64,000 nt of DNA from Strongylocentrotus droebachiensis (lineage: Eukaryota > Echinodermata > Echinoidea > Camarodonta > Strongylocentrotidae). Where the stretch lies: assembly GCA_035222895.1 (NCBI GenBank), contig JAVYIG010000314.1:186001-250000 (forward strand), written 5' to 3'. Below are positions 47,243 to 57,477 of the stretch, piece by piece. Position 1 is the stretch's first letter. Each line of letters starts with the position of its first letter. The position numbers were made by a program, and so were the translations under genes. Below the pieces are notes generated by a model, which made no database searches, was not told the origin of the DNA, and saw nothing but the letters and a program-made list of their open reading frames with translations.

Positions 47243-47922
47243 CGTCCTCCCAAAAATTGAGGTGTGTCACACAGACGCATTGCGTAATATCAATCCACCC
47301 ATAATTGGTTTCCGTATTAAAAGGTCCTATATTTCTTGGCGAATTTACCCCCCCGGATATAAGGCGCTCCGTATGATCCGCATCTCTATTCCTCACATAC
47401 TTCTTTCACGCACCCACCTGTGTCTCTTACATTCTAATCTTTCAAACAAGAGATGCAAATCACCCGGAGACCCAACAACCCTGGAAATTAATTCAAGGAA
47501 TATAAAAAGGGATAAATGTTGCTAAGTCCGTCCACACTAGCGAGCCCACATGATTCTGGCTATTACACACCTGTAATCCTCACTTCCCCTCTCATACTAT
47601 TTCGATAGTGTGAACAGACCCGGCAACAAGGAAAAACCCTTCCAATTGTAATACAAATCTATTTCCCAAATTTGCCTAATTAAATTTAAGTCAACTGTGG
47701 CGACACGCCCAACGACACCTAATCCAATCGGACAAGCCGAAAAAGTAGAGCCAAAATTAAGAGCGCAGCGTCTCGGAACAGGTGTTAAAAATAGCATACA
47801 AGGAATTCACCATGTATGTTTGTAAAAATAGTTCTAGCGACATCTACCAGGAATTTGCCTTGTACATGTACGTCAATGAACCTTTGAGGAAAACGTAAAC
47901 ACGAGAATATCCATATCATTAC
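47243..47922. other. Unassigned spacer between duplicated blocks
   Basis: Nothing was recognised. It contains the start of one unassigned ORF on each strand, without motifs. Confidence 0.4.
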
Positions 47923-48683
47923 AGAAAGTTATCAGCAATGTCAGTAACATCTACCTCTTTTATATCATCACTTATGCTCGGCAGTCCTATCGCAGTAATC
48001 ACATAAGTCTGTGAATGGTTCTTTACGGATCTGACGGGTATCTTGTAGATTTCAGTCTCTAAATCTTCTCCCGCGTTGCCGACCTTCCTTATTGTGATGG
48101 AAGATTTCTTTCCTTTTAGGTTGAGTGTCTTGGCTACTCATCATTCCAGCATAATAATATAGATATTTAGTTTCTAAATCTGAAAATAAAATATTGATAA
48201 AGATTTTGTGCACATCGAATAACAATTTGAATCACCAGTATCGGAGTACTTTTTATTCTTTGTATAGAACTTTACATAGTGTCTACCAACCTCAAAGTTG
48301 ACGAAGACAGCTCCTCGACCTGGGGCATGAAAACAGCTTAGTGCAACGTCAAGATTGAATGAGGAGTCCCCCTCCCCCCCCCTCCCACAAGGTAGAGGAG
48401 GACTACTCGCATGTTCGCTAAGCTGTTTGGTCAAGACACATTTGCTGGTTGGACCATCAACTTGAAAGTACCACCGCCTTTGTTTCCCCCGATCTTCATC
48501 CACATTTCATCTGAAAGTATGCACCCATCATGCCAAGTCAGTTCAACATCGAAGACAGCTCCTCAACCTGGGGCGTGAAAACAGCTTAGCGCAACGTCAA
48601 GATTGAATGAGGAGTCCCCCCCCCCCCACAAGGTAGGGGAGGACTACTCGCATGTTCGCTAAGCTGTTTGGTCAAGACACATT
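47923..48683. repeat. ~765-bp duplicated block, copy 2
   Basis: See 45455-46219. The same minus-strand fragment is at 48174-48503. The match continues past the block into a further tandem unit to about 49030. Confidence 0.85.
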
Positions 48684-48783
48684 TGCTGGTTGGACCATCA
48701 ACTTGAAGGTACCACTTCCTTTGTCACCTCCAATCTTCAGCCAGACTTCATCAGTAGATATGTTCCCATCATGCCATGTCAAT

Positions 48784-49002
48784 TCAACATCTAGATTGAA
48801 TGCGGACTACCCCCACCCCCACCCCCACCCCCCCCCCCCCCCCCCTCCAAGGGTAGAGGAAGACTACTCGCATGTTGGCTAAGCTGTTTGATTGAGATAC
48901 ATTCGCTGGCTGAACCATCAACTTGAAGGTACCACTTCCTTTGTCACCTCCAATCTTCAGCCAGACTTCATCAGTAGGTATGTTCCCATCATGCCACGTC
49001 AA
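48784..49002 (-). pseudogene. Large transposase fragment with IGGDKG motif
   Basis: Minus reads TWHDGNIPTDEVWLKIGGDK followed by GSGTFKLMVQPANVSQSNSL. The DEVWLKIGGDKG..TFK pattern matches the same long transposase family as the HCCLYC exon copies. Degenerate tandem copies of this exon recur at about 48680, 48480, 46180 and 46010, where GGDKG is eroded. A G/C-run after the motif breaks the frame. Confidence 0.5.
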
Positions 49003-49244
49003 TTCAACATCTAGATTGAATGCGGACTACCCCCACTTTGAGGTCTTTAAGAAAAGGGTGAAGGTTCCGACTCCAAAACAACTCCTGAATATCGGTATCT
49101 CCTACATACTGTTCATCTCGCTGGATGGATGTTGGATTTGGCTGCAACTTCTAGAGCTCACTGGTAAAGAGTCTCGTAGCCTGGGATGTACCAGGTGTCC
49201 GTGTATTTTTGGAGGCATTTTTCTCTGACTCTTGCCATGCTGCT

Positions 49245-49708
49245 TCATCTGCAGGAGTACCTCCACATTGCCAAATCTTGGCTGCCTTCTTTTTTATCAA
49301 GTTCATTTATGTTGTCTTCGACTTCTTGTCCACATAGTGCAGACAGGCCTGATTGTTCCAAGTCCGTCTTTATCATTTCCAACTGGGATTTGAGTTCCTT
49401 GTTTTCTTTTTTGAGTGCATGATTTTGTTTGGCCACTTCTCTGTTTTTTCAACCATTGTTTTCTTCGCTGCTGCATGTTCATCTTCCGTGCTCTTCACTT
49501 GTTTTTCCATGTCATTGACAACATTCATCATTTGATTCACTGCCTGTGGGACATTGTATTGGTGATGTCTTAATCTGGTGCATACTCCAATCATTTTGAC
49601 AGCTCTCTGTAGGAAGGCTGCATAGCACTCCGCCTGCTTTGCTATACGTGCAGAGTGGTGAGAAACTGCTTCATTTCTTTCATCAGGAGATGCTGCTCTT
49701 CCTTGCAT
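49245..49708 (-). pseudogene. Coiled-coil transposon protein fragment, frameshifted
   Basis: Two overlapping minus frames join at about 49430. The upstream frame has NVVNDMEKQVKSTEDEHAAA, and the downstream frame has QNHALKKENKELKSQLEMIK. The Lys/Glu heptad pattern predicts a coiled coil. No family was recognised. It belongs to the scrambled transposon zone. Confidence 0.4.
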
Positions 49709-49873
49709 CTAGCTTCCTTGAGCAGATCAACAGCATTCCTTTAAATGTCTGTTAAAAGCTCCTTCTTCTGTTTTGATAGCTTTCTCTAGTCGGATGTTCT
49801 TTATGTAGCATCTCCTTCTTTTCACCGTATAGAAAGATGCCAATAATGTGACAGGTTTAAACCGATATGTTGT

Positions 49874-50520
49874 TTATAAAACGCTGTACCTTTGATGGCA
49901 GAGCTTGACCATGCAGAAATCCAGCAAAGAAATACTGGTAAAACAACATGGTTCGTTTTCCCCGCTGTGGATATTCGATCCCAAAGGCGTAGAAGGCAGC
50001 GAAAGATGCCTATCTTCTTCTATGTGAAGTAGTAGAGGGCATCTGTCAGAAGAACTACCCTGAGGGATGGGGTCATCTCTTCCTTTATGTGGGCTTATTT
50101 GCCAAGGAATGACCACATCCTTTTCATGACTTCTCAATCGGTTGGGCCAATCCCTGAAGACCACTTGCTGCCATATTCGATCTGGCAGGACCATTTATGC
50201 TCATAGAAATGGGGCTGCAAGGAATGTGTATGGGTAGCGTGACGCATGGATGATTTTGTAGAGCAGTCCGTACTTGGTCAGCTTGTTTGGTTTGTTTTGC
50301 CTGAAGGCGAAGGATGTCCTCATGGTATAGAGAGTTTCATCGATGGTGAGACACTCATCCGGTGTTATGGCTGATGCACAATTACGGTTCAGAAGAATAT
50401 GCATCTCGCCAAAGGCTGCAAAACGGTCCTGCTTCCCCCTGTCCTGCCTGGTTGTGAAGTGATCAAAGGAGAGCTTCGAAAGTAGGAATGCAAAGATGCT
50501 GTCTTTCCCTCTTACAATGT
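49874..50520 (-). pseudogene. piggyBac-like transposase fragment
   Basis: Minus reads LLSKLSFDHFTTRQDRGKQD, then ITPDECLTIDETLYTMR and KPNKLTKYGLLYK. A frameshifted continuation lies below 50200 (RLRSHEKDVV, SSSDRCPLLL, EEDRHLSLPS). The L.FD...TR..R...D, SIDE, and KP.KYGL pattern is that of the piggyBac (DDE_Tnp_1_7) family, with the catalytic Asp of TIDET present. It is broken by at least one frameshift, and no TTAA borders were found. Confidence 0.65.
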
Positions 50521-50850
50521 CCCATAACGGCTTGATTGCCAACCTGTAGAATAGGCCCAATGCCTTCAACTCTGCAACGTAAAGTTTTTCATTTACGTCT
50601 TCCTCTACTGCTAGAAGTAGATTGTTCTTGTGGTCCAAGAGGGAGAGGAATTCCTTCATGTGCTCTACATGGTAGAAGAGGGAGAAAGCTCCTTCAAATA
50701 GTATATTGGCACGATTGCCAATGTAGTTAACCATCTTGTTGGTAGTACTACATGCATTCCCAAGGAATGATGAAAATACATCCTCAACGCTGGATTTGTC
50801 GCAACCTCGATAATGGAAGGCCTTGCTTGCAGTGCGAACAAGTCTTGTAA
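50500..50850 (-). pseudogene. Large transposase segment (GNR...ALGLFYRL...PLWD) fused to piggyBac piece
   Basis: On minus, VRTASKAFHYRGCDKSSVED then NYIGNRANILFEGAFSLFYH and AELKALGLFYRLAIKPLWDI match the GNR.N..F.......ALGL....T.PLW pattern of the same long transposase family. The open frame then runs without a stop into the piggyBac-like sequence (50201-50734 is one ORF). Confidence 0.45.
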
Positions 50851-50899
50851 CTCTGGCCTCTGATTTTACTTCACAATCAACTCGTTCTTTTGTAAATTG

Positions 50900-51480
50900 C
50901 TCAACAAGTTGTAATATTGAATTTCCTCTTCGTCTTCATAATCGATTTCGAACACAGTTTTCATGGAATCTTCTTTTCTGGTCTTGATACAGATCACTTG
51001 ACCTCTTACCCACATTTTCTTGTGAGCAATTATGAACAGATGTTCAATTTCCTTCCCAATAAGCAGTTCTGGCTTCTCCAGAAAATTTGCCAGAACCAGT
51101 TTTGATGCCTGAGCAGCTCTCTTCTTCTTCTCACTTTCAATTTTCTCACCCTATTTCCTTTTCTGGTCCTCAAAGTTTTATGCTTGTTCCTCTGTTGGAG
51201 TATAATCCAGACCAGACACGCCTTGATGCTTTTGTTGGGCAGTATTTGCAGCCTCTACGGGATCCATCTCTGTACGAAGATGATTGTAGTCAACTACTTC
51301 TACCAGACGTTTTTCCATTTCATGGAGAGATTGGGAGATTGGGTATTCTTAGTAGTTGTTTCAGTCTTCGACGACCACTCTTTTTCCCCTATGACTACGA
51401 CTACGTTTGGACTGTTTCTGAAGTATTCCAATTCCAAGAGATTTGATTTGATCCAAAACAAAAGGATGCAAAGCACATTG
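50900..51480. other. Degenerate transposon DNA
   Basis: No intact frame or known motif on either strand. It probably continues the transposase copies on either side. Confidence 0.3.
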
Positions 51481-51749
51481 TGAAACAACATGTTACGCCC
51501 CTATCACGGAACAGGGTAGCTAGAATAATAGAATGAAGAGAAGAAAACAGTTACTTGTGGTGTAATTGGTGTCAGCATGTAGAAAGACACATGGCATCAC
51601 CAACACTCTGTTCCTTTGTTTCTCCTCATTAATTAAGACGTCTAGGACTCTTCCATTCTCCAAGGGGGGGGGGGGGGGTATTTCTTAAGAGATGCCACTT
51701 TTGGCCAATTAAATATTCTATTATAAGTCACTGATTTAGGAGTGACTTT

Positions 51750-52850
51750 AACAAAATTTAGGGGGGGGCATAATTTATCCAAAAACAATCAAATCTGTTT
51801 GGCCTGATCACACTCTTCCCCACCAGAAAAGATGTCGTCCTCGACAGATAAACAATAAGTAAATATATACATACATACATGTAACATAGAATTCAGTCAA
51901 CTTGACCATAACAAAATCCACAATACTGCATATACACTTCATATGATCAGCCCTATCCATCTAGTATCTGTATTACAATTATTACGAGAACTGTAACATC
52001 AATGGTTTGTGCACATACCTTTAATGTTCAACTCTCAAGTCCATTTAGGGGACTTTACATTGTAATGACATCTACAATATCAATATGTGACATAAAGGAT
52101 AGACTCTTGGCACTTCCTATGAGTGATTGTCCGTCTTTGGATACTGGTGATACGTTTACTGCATTTGCTCAAATCAGTGAGCATGACTATGCATCTTAGA
52201 GTGTCTGTACTCTCATCGTCACCAGTTTCCCTGTTACACAGCGATGTGAGTTTTTTTCGACAATCACTCCAACATTTGAAATCTATACCAAGAGTTCTCA
52301 AGAATTTGATCTTTAATAAAGCTATATAAGGACATGTTATGGTTCATTTTCCTGAAAGATATAACATTTTCCATGGATGGGCTGGATGATTTTGCATTTC
52401 AGACTGTACAATGGAGTGTAAAGCAGCTTGCATCTGCTCCCAGTCCGGCATAGTGGGTTTGAATTTCTTGACTTCAGACTTTCGTCCTTCTTGACTTTTT
52501 TCCGTTTTGTCTTGTTGTATAGACACTTCGTTGACAGAGCTGATCTTTTGTATTTTGCCTGTCAACTTCTGCCGACGCTCACTCTCTTGGGCAACAGCTC
52601 TCGTTAGAACCTCCATGATCACCTCATCAGTGATCCTGTCCTGATGCAGACGACCTTTAACTTCTTGTTGGATCGCCTCACTCTGGATCCCTGTCGAGAT
52701 TGAATGAAGCGCCATCCGCTGAACTTGGCAGCTATCATAGCTTACTGCTGAGCCGGCATCAACTGATAAGAGTGACTTATAATTAACAAAATTTAGGGGG
52801 GGGGGCATAATTTATCCCAAAATAATCAAATCTGTTGGGCCTGATCACAA
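51750..52850. repeat. Pair of ~65-bp direct repeats, 1.03 kb apart
   Basis: The segment AAAATTTAGGGGGGGGCATA ... AATCAAATCTGTT.GGCCTGATCACA occurs at about 51754-51818 and 52787-52850. The intervening DNA encodes the gag-like ORF. It could be remains of LTR-type repeats, but no TG...CA borders could be fixed. Confidence 0.5.
52344..52808 (-). CDS. Retroelement-like ORF (gag-like, tentative)
   Basis: 154 codons on minus: MALHSISTGIQSEAIQQEVK, RITDEVIMEVLTRAVAQESE, then a Lys-rich tail. The helical pattern (S.GI.SE..Q.EV..RL.....T.EV...L..AVA.E.ER) resembles the capsid C-terminal part of LTR-retrotransposon gag proteins, but no zinc knuckle or protease is present. Low certainty. Confidence 0.3.
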   Translation of the reverse strand: MPPPLNFVNYKSLLSVDAGSAVSYDSCQVQRMALHSISTGIQSEAIQQEVKGRLHQDRITDEVIMEVLTRAVAQESERRQKLTGKIQKISSVNEVSIQQDKTEKSQEGRKSEVKKFKPTMPDWEQMQAALHSIVQSEMQNHPAHPWKMLYLSGK

Positions 52851-53324
52851 ACAGCCTGTGGGGCACAATTCAATTTCAAAAGTTCATCACGGTGATAAGA
52901 AATAAGAGTTATAGTTGATGTAAACTTTAACTCATTTTCTGTCTGAGGTCCAGGATTTGGATTGATATCACCAGAAATCAATACGTCGTATTTGGAAAGT
53001 TGATGATGTGTTAGAATAATAACGAACGTGCTGAGACAGGAAGTCAATGTAGGTTCTGAGGGTTGCCAATACTTCCCTCCAGGCAACTGGTCCTTACACT
53101 GTCTCTGTAGAATTAGTAACACAACTGAGGAGCTCCAACGCTTGGATCGTCATTGCTTCTGAGCCTGCATCTGACTGTTGCAAAAGCTTCTGTGTGACCT
53201 CATCAGTCAAACCCACATTGTATGGACTGTCTCCTTGTAGGACTGGTGAAGCATCCATTAACACTACCCAGGCTTTTGTAAAGTTATGAGTCTCTGCAAA
53301 TTGGCATGTGCATGAATGCACCAT
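52826..53324 (-). pseudogene. Large transposase C-terminal part (LPGGKYW) joined to an NPGP-motif segment
   Basis: Frame 1 (53094-53324) reads LTDEVTQKLLQQSDAGSEAM to IQALELLS. After a shift, frame 2 (52826-53122) continues LLILQRQCKDQLPGGKYWQP. This is the L..RQ..D.LPGGKY segment of the long transposase family. The same frame then runs into DVLISGDINPNPGPQ, a motif common near the start of LINE ORFs and resembling 2A peptides. It is a chimera of two element types. Confidence 0.45.
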
Positions 53325-54600
53325 TCAAAACTGCTATATGATATAGTCATTTTATTCCTTGTTTAAAATGAAATTTGTTTTCAAAGTGACAGATGGTTTA
53401 TCCTTTTTCTCTTGGATTTAGAAGACATTTACTACCTATAATTCAATTCAATGAAGTTCAATTAAGTTTATTCATTTCCATAAAAATCCTATTACAAGAA
53501 CACATACATTTGCAAAAGGTACTGTAAATAACATGCAAAATCATTCATTAGAATATACATAAGTACATTAAAATAATAAACAATAATGGTTAAACGAAAG
53601 TTATAAAAACCCAAATAAATGAGTTTGTTGAGATATCTCCCCCAAAATAATTAAACAAAATGTGATGAACATAATAAAGATTAGTCCAGAATCCAGCCTA
53701 TTTAATTTTGATCTCCACCACATCAACGCTACCTCTCCCTACTTACTTGCTACCAGCCGATGATGGCGTTATCATTAAATTAGGACGCCCAGCGAAAAAA
53801 ATAAAAATAAAGTAAGTTAACTAAGTAACTCTATATGTACCTGCATACGTACACTGTACAGTACATACGGTACATTTTCTGATGTCTATTAGTCACCGGT
53901 ACATGTAGTTTGCATATAATGTACAATCAATTAATCAAAAATCTCAATGTAACATTGGCTATTATTATCATCATCATTTCATTTCATTTCATGTTTATTA
54001 TATTTTTTCAACTACCGGTACTTTGGTATGGGAATTTAAAAATAAATTACAATACAGATTTATACAAGTATAGCTAGTGTAAAAGTCGATACGTAATAAC
54101 CTTTTTCACCATATGCGGAAGTATATCCAAGAATTGCAAAGTTGTATTTTAAAACTGTTGTCCAGGGTCAGGCCGTCCAGTGCTCAGGTGGTCTAGGATT
54201 CCGCAAAAATTGTTCAGTCACTGTCACTAACAGACAAAGACAGCCTCTTGGTACTGTCACTGTCAGAAAAATCTTCATCTGTGTCAGATTCTGTTTCGTC
54301 TCTGAAGGCCACCAACTGGTCTGACACTGATGAACTCTCCAATGTGGACAAAGAACAACCCACACGTCTGAAGCCATCTCCAGACTTCGGAGGGCATACC
54401 GGGACCTGAAGCTTTCAAAGCTTAATTGAATAGTGCTCTCACAAACAATCTGGTTAACTTTTTAAAGAAGAGTGGCAACTGTTTTAATTGCCTTAAGAAG
54501 GCACACTTACTAAACGGAGAAACCGCAAGCTAAATTTGCACCACAGTAGTTGTGGTGAGGGTGTTCCTTCAGTAAATTCTGGCGATACTCCTCCAAAGAC
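53325..54600. other. No gene recognised
   Basis: AT-rich DNA with a short TTTCATTTCA repeat (about 53975-54000). A Ser/Asp-rich open stretch on plus at 54220-54400 has no recognisable family. Confidence 0.4.
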
Positions 54601-54609
54601 CTTTCAAGT

Positions 54610-55524
54610 TTATCACGTTTGGCTAGGAGTTGGGATATTGAGTGGAAACTCCAGAGATTGAACTAACATTTCAAGTGCCTTGCACAGCTTCCTTTCTACG
54701 ATATTCTGAGAATCCTTGCAACCACTTGGCTTACACACACAGGATGAAGCACATACGTCACAACAGTAATGTGGTAAAATATGAAAGTTAGAAGACTGTC
54801 CGAAAACTTCCCTCACAACTTCTCTTCGGCAACGATCACCCTTGGTGAAGTCCTTCATGCTGGCCGACACAGCCCTTTCAGCAATATCACCTGGAAATTG
54901 GATAGTGATGGCCACGCTAGGTTTTCCATCTCTCCCGATGCGACCGCTCATCTGTATGTAGTCGTCAAGGTCTGTGCAACGTCCAAAGATTATCGTAGTG
55001 TTCACACCTTTCACATCAACGCCCATGCCATATGCAATTGTAGCACAATCAACACCCTCACAGATCCGTCTGCATGGCTGAAACTGTCAATGATGTTCTG
55101 CTGGACATCGTGTTCCGTATTGGTGTGGAACATATCAAAGTGTTTGGGGTGTGATGATGGCAGTAAGTCAATAAATGTGGCATAAAGGTCACTGACCACC
55201 TTTCTTGACTGGCAATAGATGATGTATCTCTCGCATGAAGCCCCATTAGCCTTCAAATCAGCAAGTAACCAAGCCAAAATAGTGTCGTTGTCCTTGCTGC
55301 GCGTTTTGAAAACACTGCGTTTGATATTGGCCTTCTCAGGCGACTTGCTGATCAGGAGAAAGTTGCGGAGGCCTAGACTCTCTGCTACTGAATGTCGCAC
55401 CTTCTTTGTTGCTGTTGCAGTGAGGGCAACTGCTGGGACTGATGACCTCGGCTTTGATCTGACTTCTCCTAACTTTCAAAAGGCACTCCTGAAAACATTT
55501 GTGTCCCCAGATGAACTGCCCCTG
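54610..55524 (-). pseudogene. RecQ-type helicase, C-terminal half
   Basis: Minus order: VPAVALTATATKKVRHSVAE (motif III, TAT), ERYIIYCQSRKVVSDLYATF (motif IV), then AYGMGVDVKGVNTTIIFG (motif V), DDYIQMSGRIGRDGKP (motif VI with QxxGRxGRDG) and a Cys cluster HYCCDVCASSCVCKPSGCKD like the RecQ zinc-binding region. The DEAH box area is eroded (FIWGHKCF). A TGA interrupts just upstream of KLGEVRS (about 55478), and a one-base shift lies near 55045 between FSHADGSVRVL and AYGMGV. The gene is therefore broken. Confidence 0.75.
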
Positions 55525-56048
55525 TGAAAATACAAGTAGGTAAATGTATAAGAAATTATAGTTTCTATTCATTGTAACTTTGGGATTCTCAAGTTTCTCA
55601 ACTGTAACATACCAAATGCGTACCTGCCGCATCATTTAAAGTAAATAGGGGCTTTTCTTTTGGAATAAAATGCATAAGGGACACAAAAACAAACAGCCAG
55701 GGAAAATAGTGTATGGCTCTTAACCGAAAAACAAAACTTTAGTGAAAAAAATATGATTTACACACATGTACATGTCATAATACCCTGTTATCAAATATTT
55801 TAAGCAGTGGCAGTTCAAATATATTATCAGGAATGTATAGATTTGAAATTACATAAACTTATTTTGCCCCAAAGAAAACTTGTATAAGAACAGAAAAAAG
55901 AAGAAAAAAAACATACGAGCCCTACAAATACACACATACACACATCTATATAAAGTGGAAAAATATGAGGAGAGATACATTCTTCGCTGTGAGATCTTCC
56001 ATCGATTTTCTCTTTCCGTCAAGTATTCAGCGATTTCTTATTACTTCA

Positions 56049-56354
56049 CTACGTTTTCTGTATGATCGGTTTATTATGATAAAAAAGATATTGAACATGC
56101 AGCCTAAGGGCTTCTGATGTCCACAGTCCGCCAAGCTTCACAACTTCTTCTACGAGAGAAGTGGTTGCCATTTTCTTCTGTTCTGCTTCCTTCTTTTTCT
56201 GTTGAGTCCTCTGCAGAGATCGAGTCCTAGAGAGGATAACGGCGAACGTTAGAATGGACTCGTCGGTCACATTTATCATAACTTGAATTAGGCTGTATAG
56301 TTCATGGTATGCTGCATCTTTTTCATGATCCCCTGTAGGTTCTGGGGGTTGCAT
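56049..56354 (-). pseudogene. Large transposase C-terminal fragment (KLGGLWTS)
   Basis: Minus ORF: TFAVILSRTRSLQRTQQKKK, then TTSLVEEVVKLGGLWTSEAL and RLHVQYLFYHNK. The basic helix followed by V..LGGLWTS...AL.L...F resembles the very C-terminus of the same long transposase family. Only 101 residues remain. Confidence 0.4.
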
Positions 56355-56445
56355 TATGGTGTTGAAAGAAATTTCTTATGATTGGGGTGTGATATATGCC
56401 TTGAATAACGGCATTAAACCAACAATTGCTTGACTGATTTTCCAT

Positions 56446-57068
56446 ACCACATATTCCATAGTATTCATCTTTAGGTATCTTTGCATGTCCTAGCGGATTT
56501 CTCTATGGTGACTTCTGGAAAACACCACCCAATTGGATATTTTTCAAAACTCCCATTCGTTGCTCAGCGTTTCCGGTAGTTCTTGGAATTTTCGAAATTT
56601 CTTTTTGTGTGATCTCCAAACAATTTATGTGTACCACATATTCCATAGTATTCATCTTTGGGTATCTTTGCATGTCCTAGCGGATTTCTCTTTGGTGCCT
56701 TCTGGAAAACACCATCCCTCTTGTGACCCCCCTTTTTGTTCCATTCTTCTTCTATCGTCACTCTCGATTTTCCCCGAGATAGACCTCCTGTGGTTACTAC
56801 TTTGAAAATTTCCTTCATTTTCATTCCCATGCGCACGTTTCCGATCTTGTGATTTCCTGCGCCCTGACTTTCTTGTAGATTTATCATCGTAATTTCTCTG
56901 AATCCCTATCATGTCTTTTTCTACCATCGACACAAAATCATCTATTCTATTAATTTTTCTTGCACCCAATTGGATATTTTTCAAAACTCCCATTCGTTGC
57001 TCAGCGTTTCCGGTAGTTCTTGGAATTTTCGATTTTTTTTTTTTTTGTGATCTCCAAACAATTTAGGT
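56446..57068. repeat. Interleaved direct repeats
   Basis: The ~100-bp segment starting TTGGATATTTTTCAAAACTC occurs at about 56534 and 56970. The ~65-bp segment CCACATATTCCATAGTATTC occurs at about 56445 and 56634. On minus the area is Lys/Arg/Gln-rich without a recognised family. Confidence 0.7.
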
Positions 57069-57177
57069 GTATCACCTTTTTTGTACCGTGACAAATCCCC
57101 GAGCAGAATACCTGACCATAAGACACATGACAGCAACATGTTATTTACTATTTTAAAACTTTCACTGATTTGCTTTT

Positions 57178-57477
57178 TATGCCTCCGCCACCGAAGGTGG
57201 TGCCGGAGGCATCATGTTTTTGGGTTGTCCGTCCGTACGTCCGTCCCGTTTGACCGTTATCACAATATCTCAAGAACCATTTAAGATTTAAACTTAAGAC
57301 TCGGGAATAGTATTTATCACCATAGGAAGACGATCTGATTAGATTTTGGAGTACGTAGGTCAAAGGTCACAGGTCACAGAGGTCAACTTATGAAATTCCT
57401 TGTATTGAGTTGTTAGCGCGATATCTCAAGAACCATTTGAGATTTAAACTTCAAACTTAAGGATAGTATGTATCACC
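57178..57477. repeat. ~158-bp satellite, left part, with hairpin leader
   Basis: A GC hairpin (GCCTCCGCCACC/GGTGGTGCCGGAGGC, 57181-57211) and TTGTCCGTCCGTACGTCCGT precede the first units. Unit hallmarks are ATATCTCAAGAACCA, GATTTAAACTTCAAACT, TATCACCATAGGAAGACGAT and AGGTCAAAGGTCA. Confidence 0.85.

Noticed and set aside
51491..51888. Possible LTR (TGTTAC...GTAACA on minus)
   Set aside because: No second copy of the whole segment, primer-binding site or matching target duplication could be found. Only a 65-bp internal piece is repeated.
56564..56993. Lys/Arg-rich minus ORFs resembling gag basic regions
   Set aside because: The area is made of short direct repeats, and there is no zinc knuckle or conserved core.
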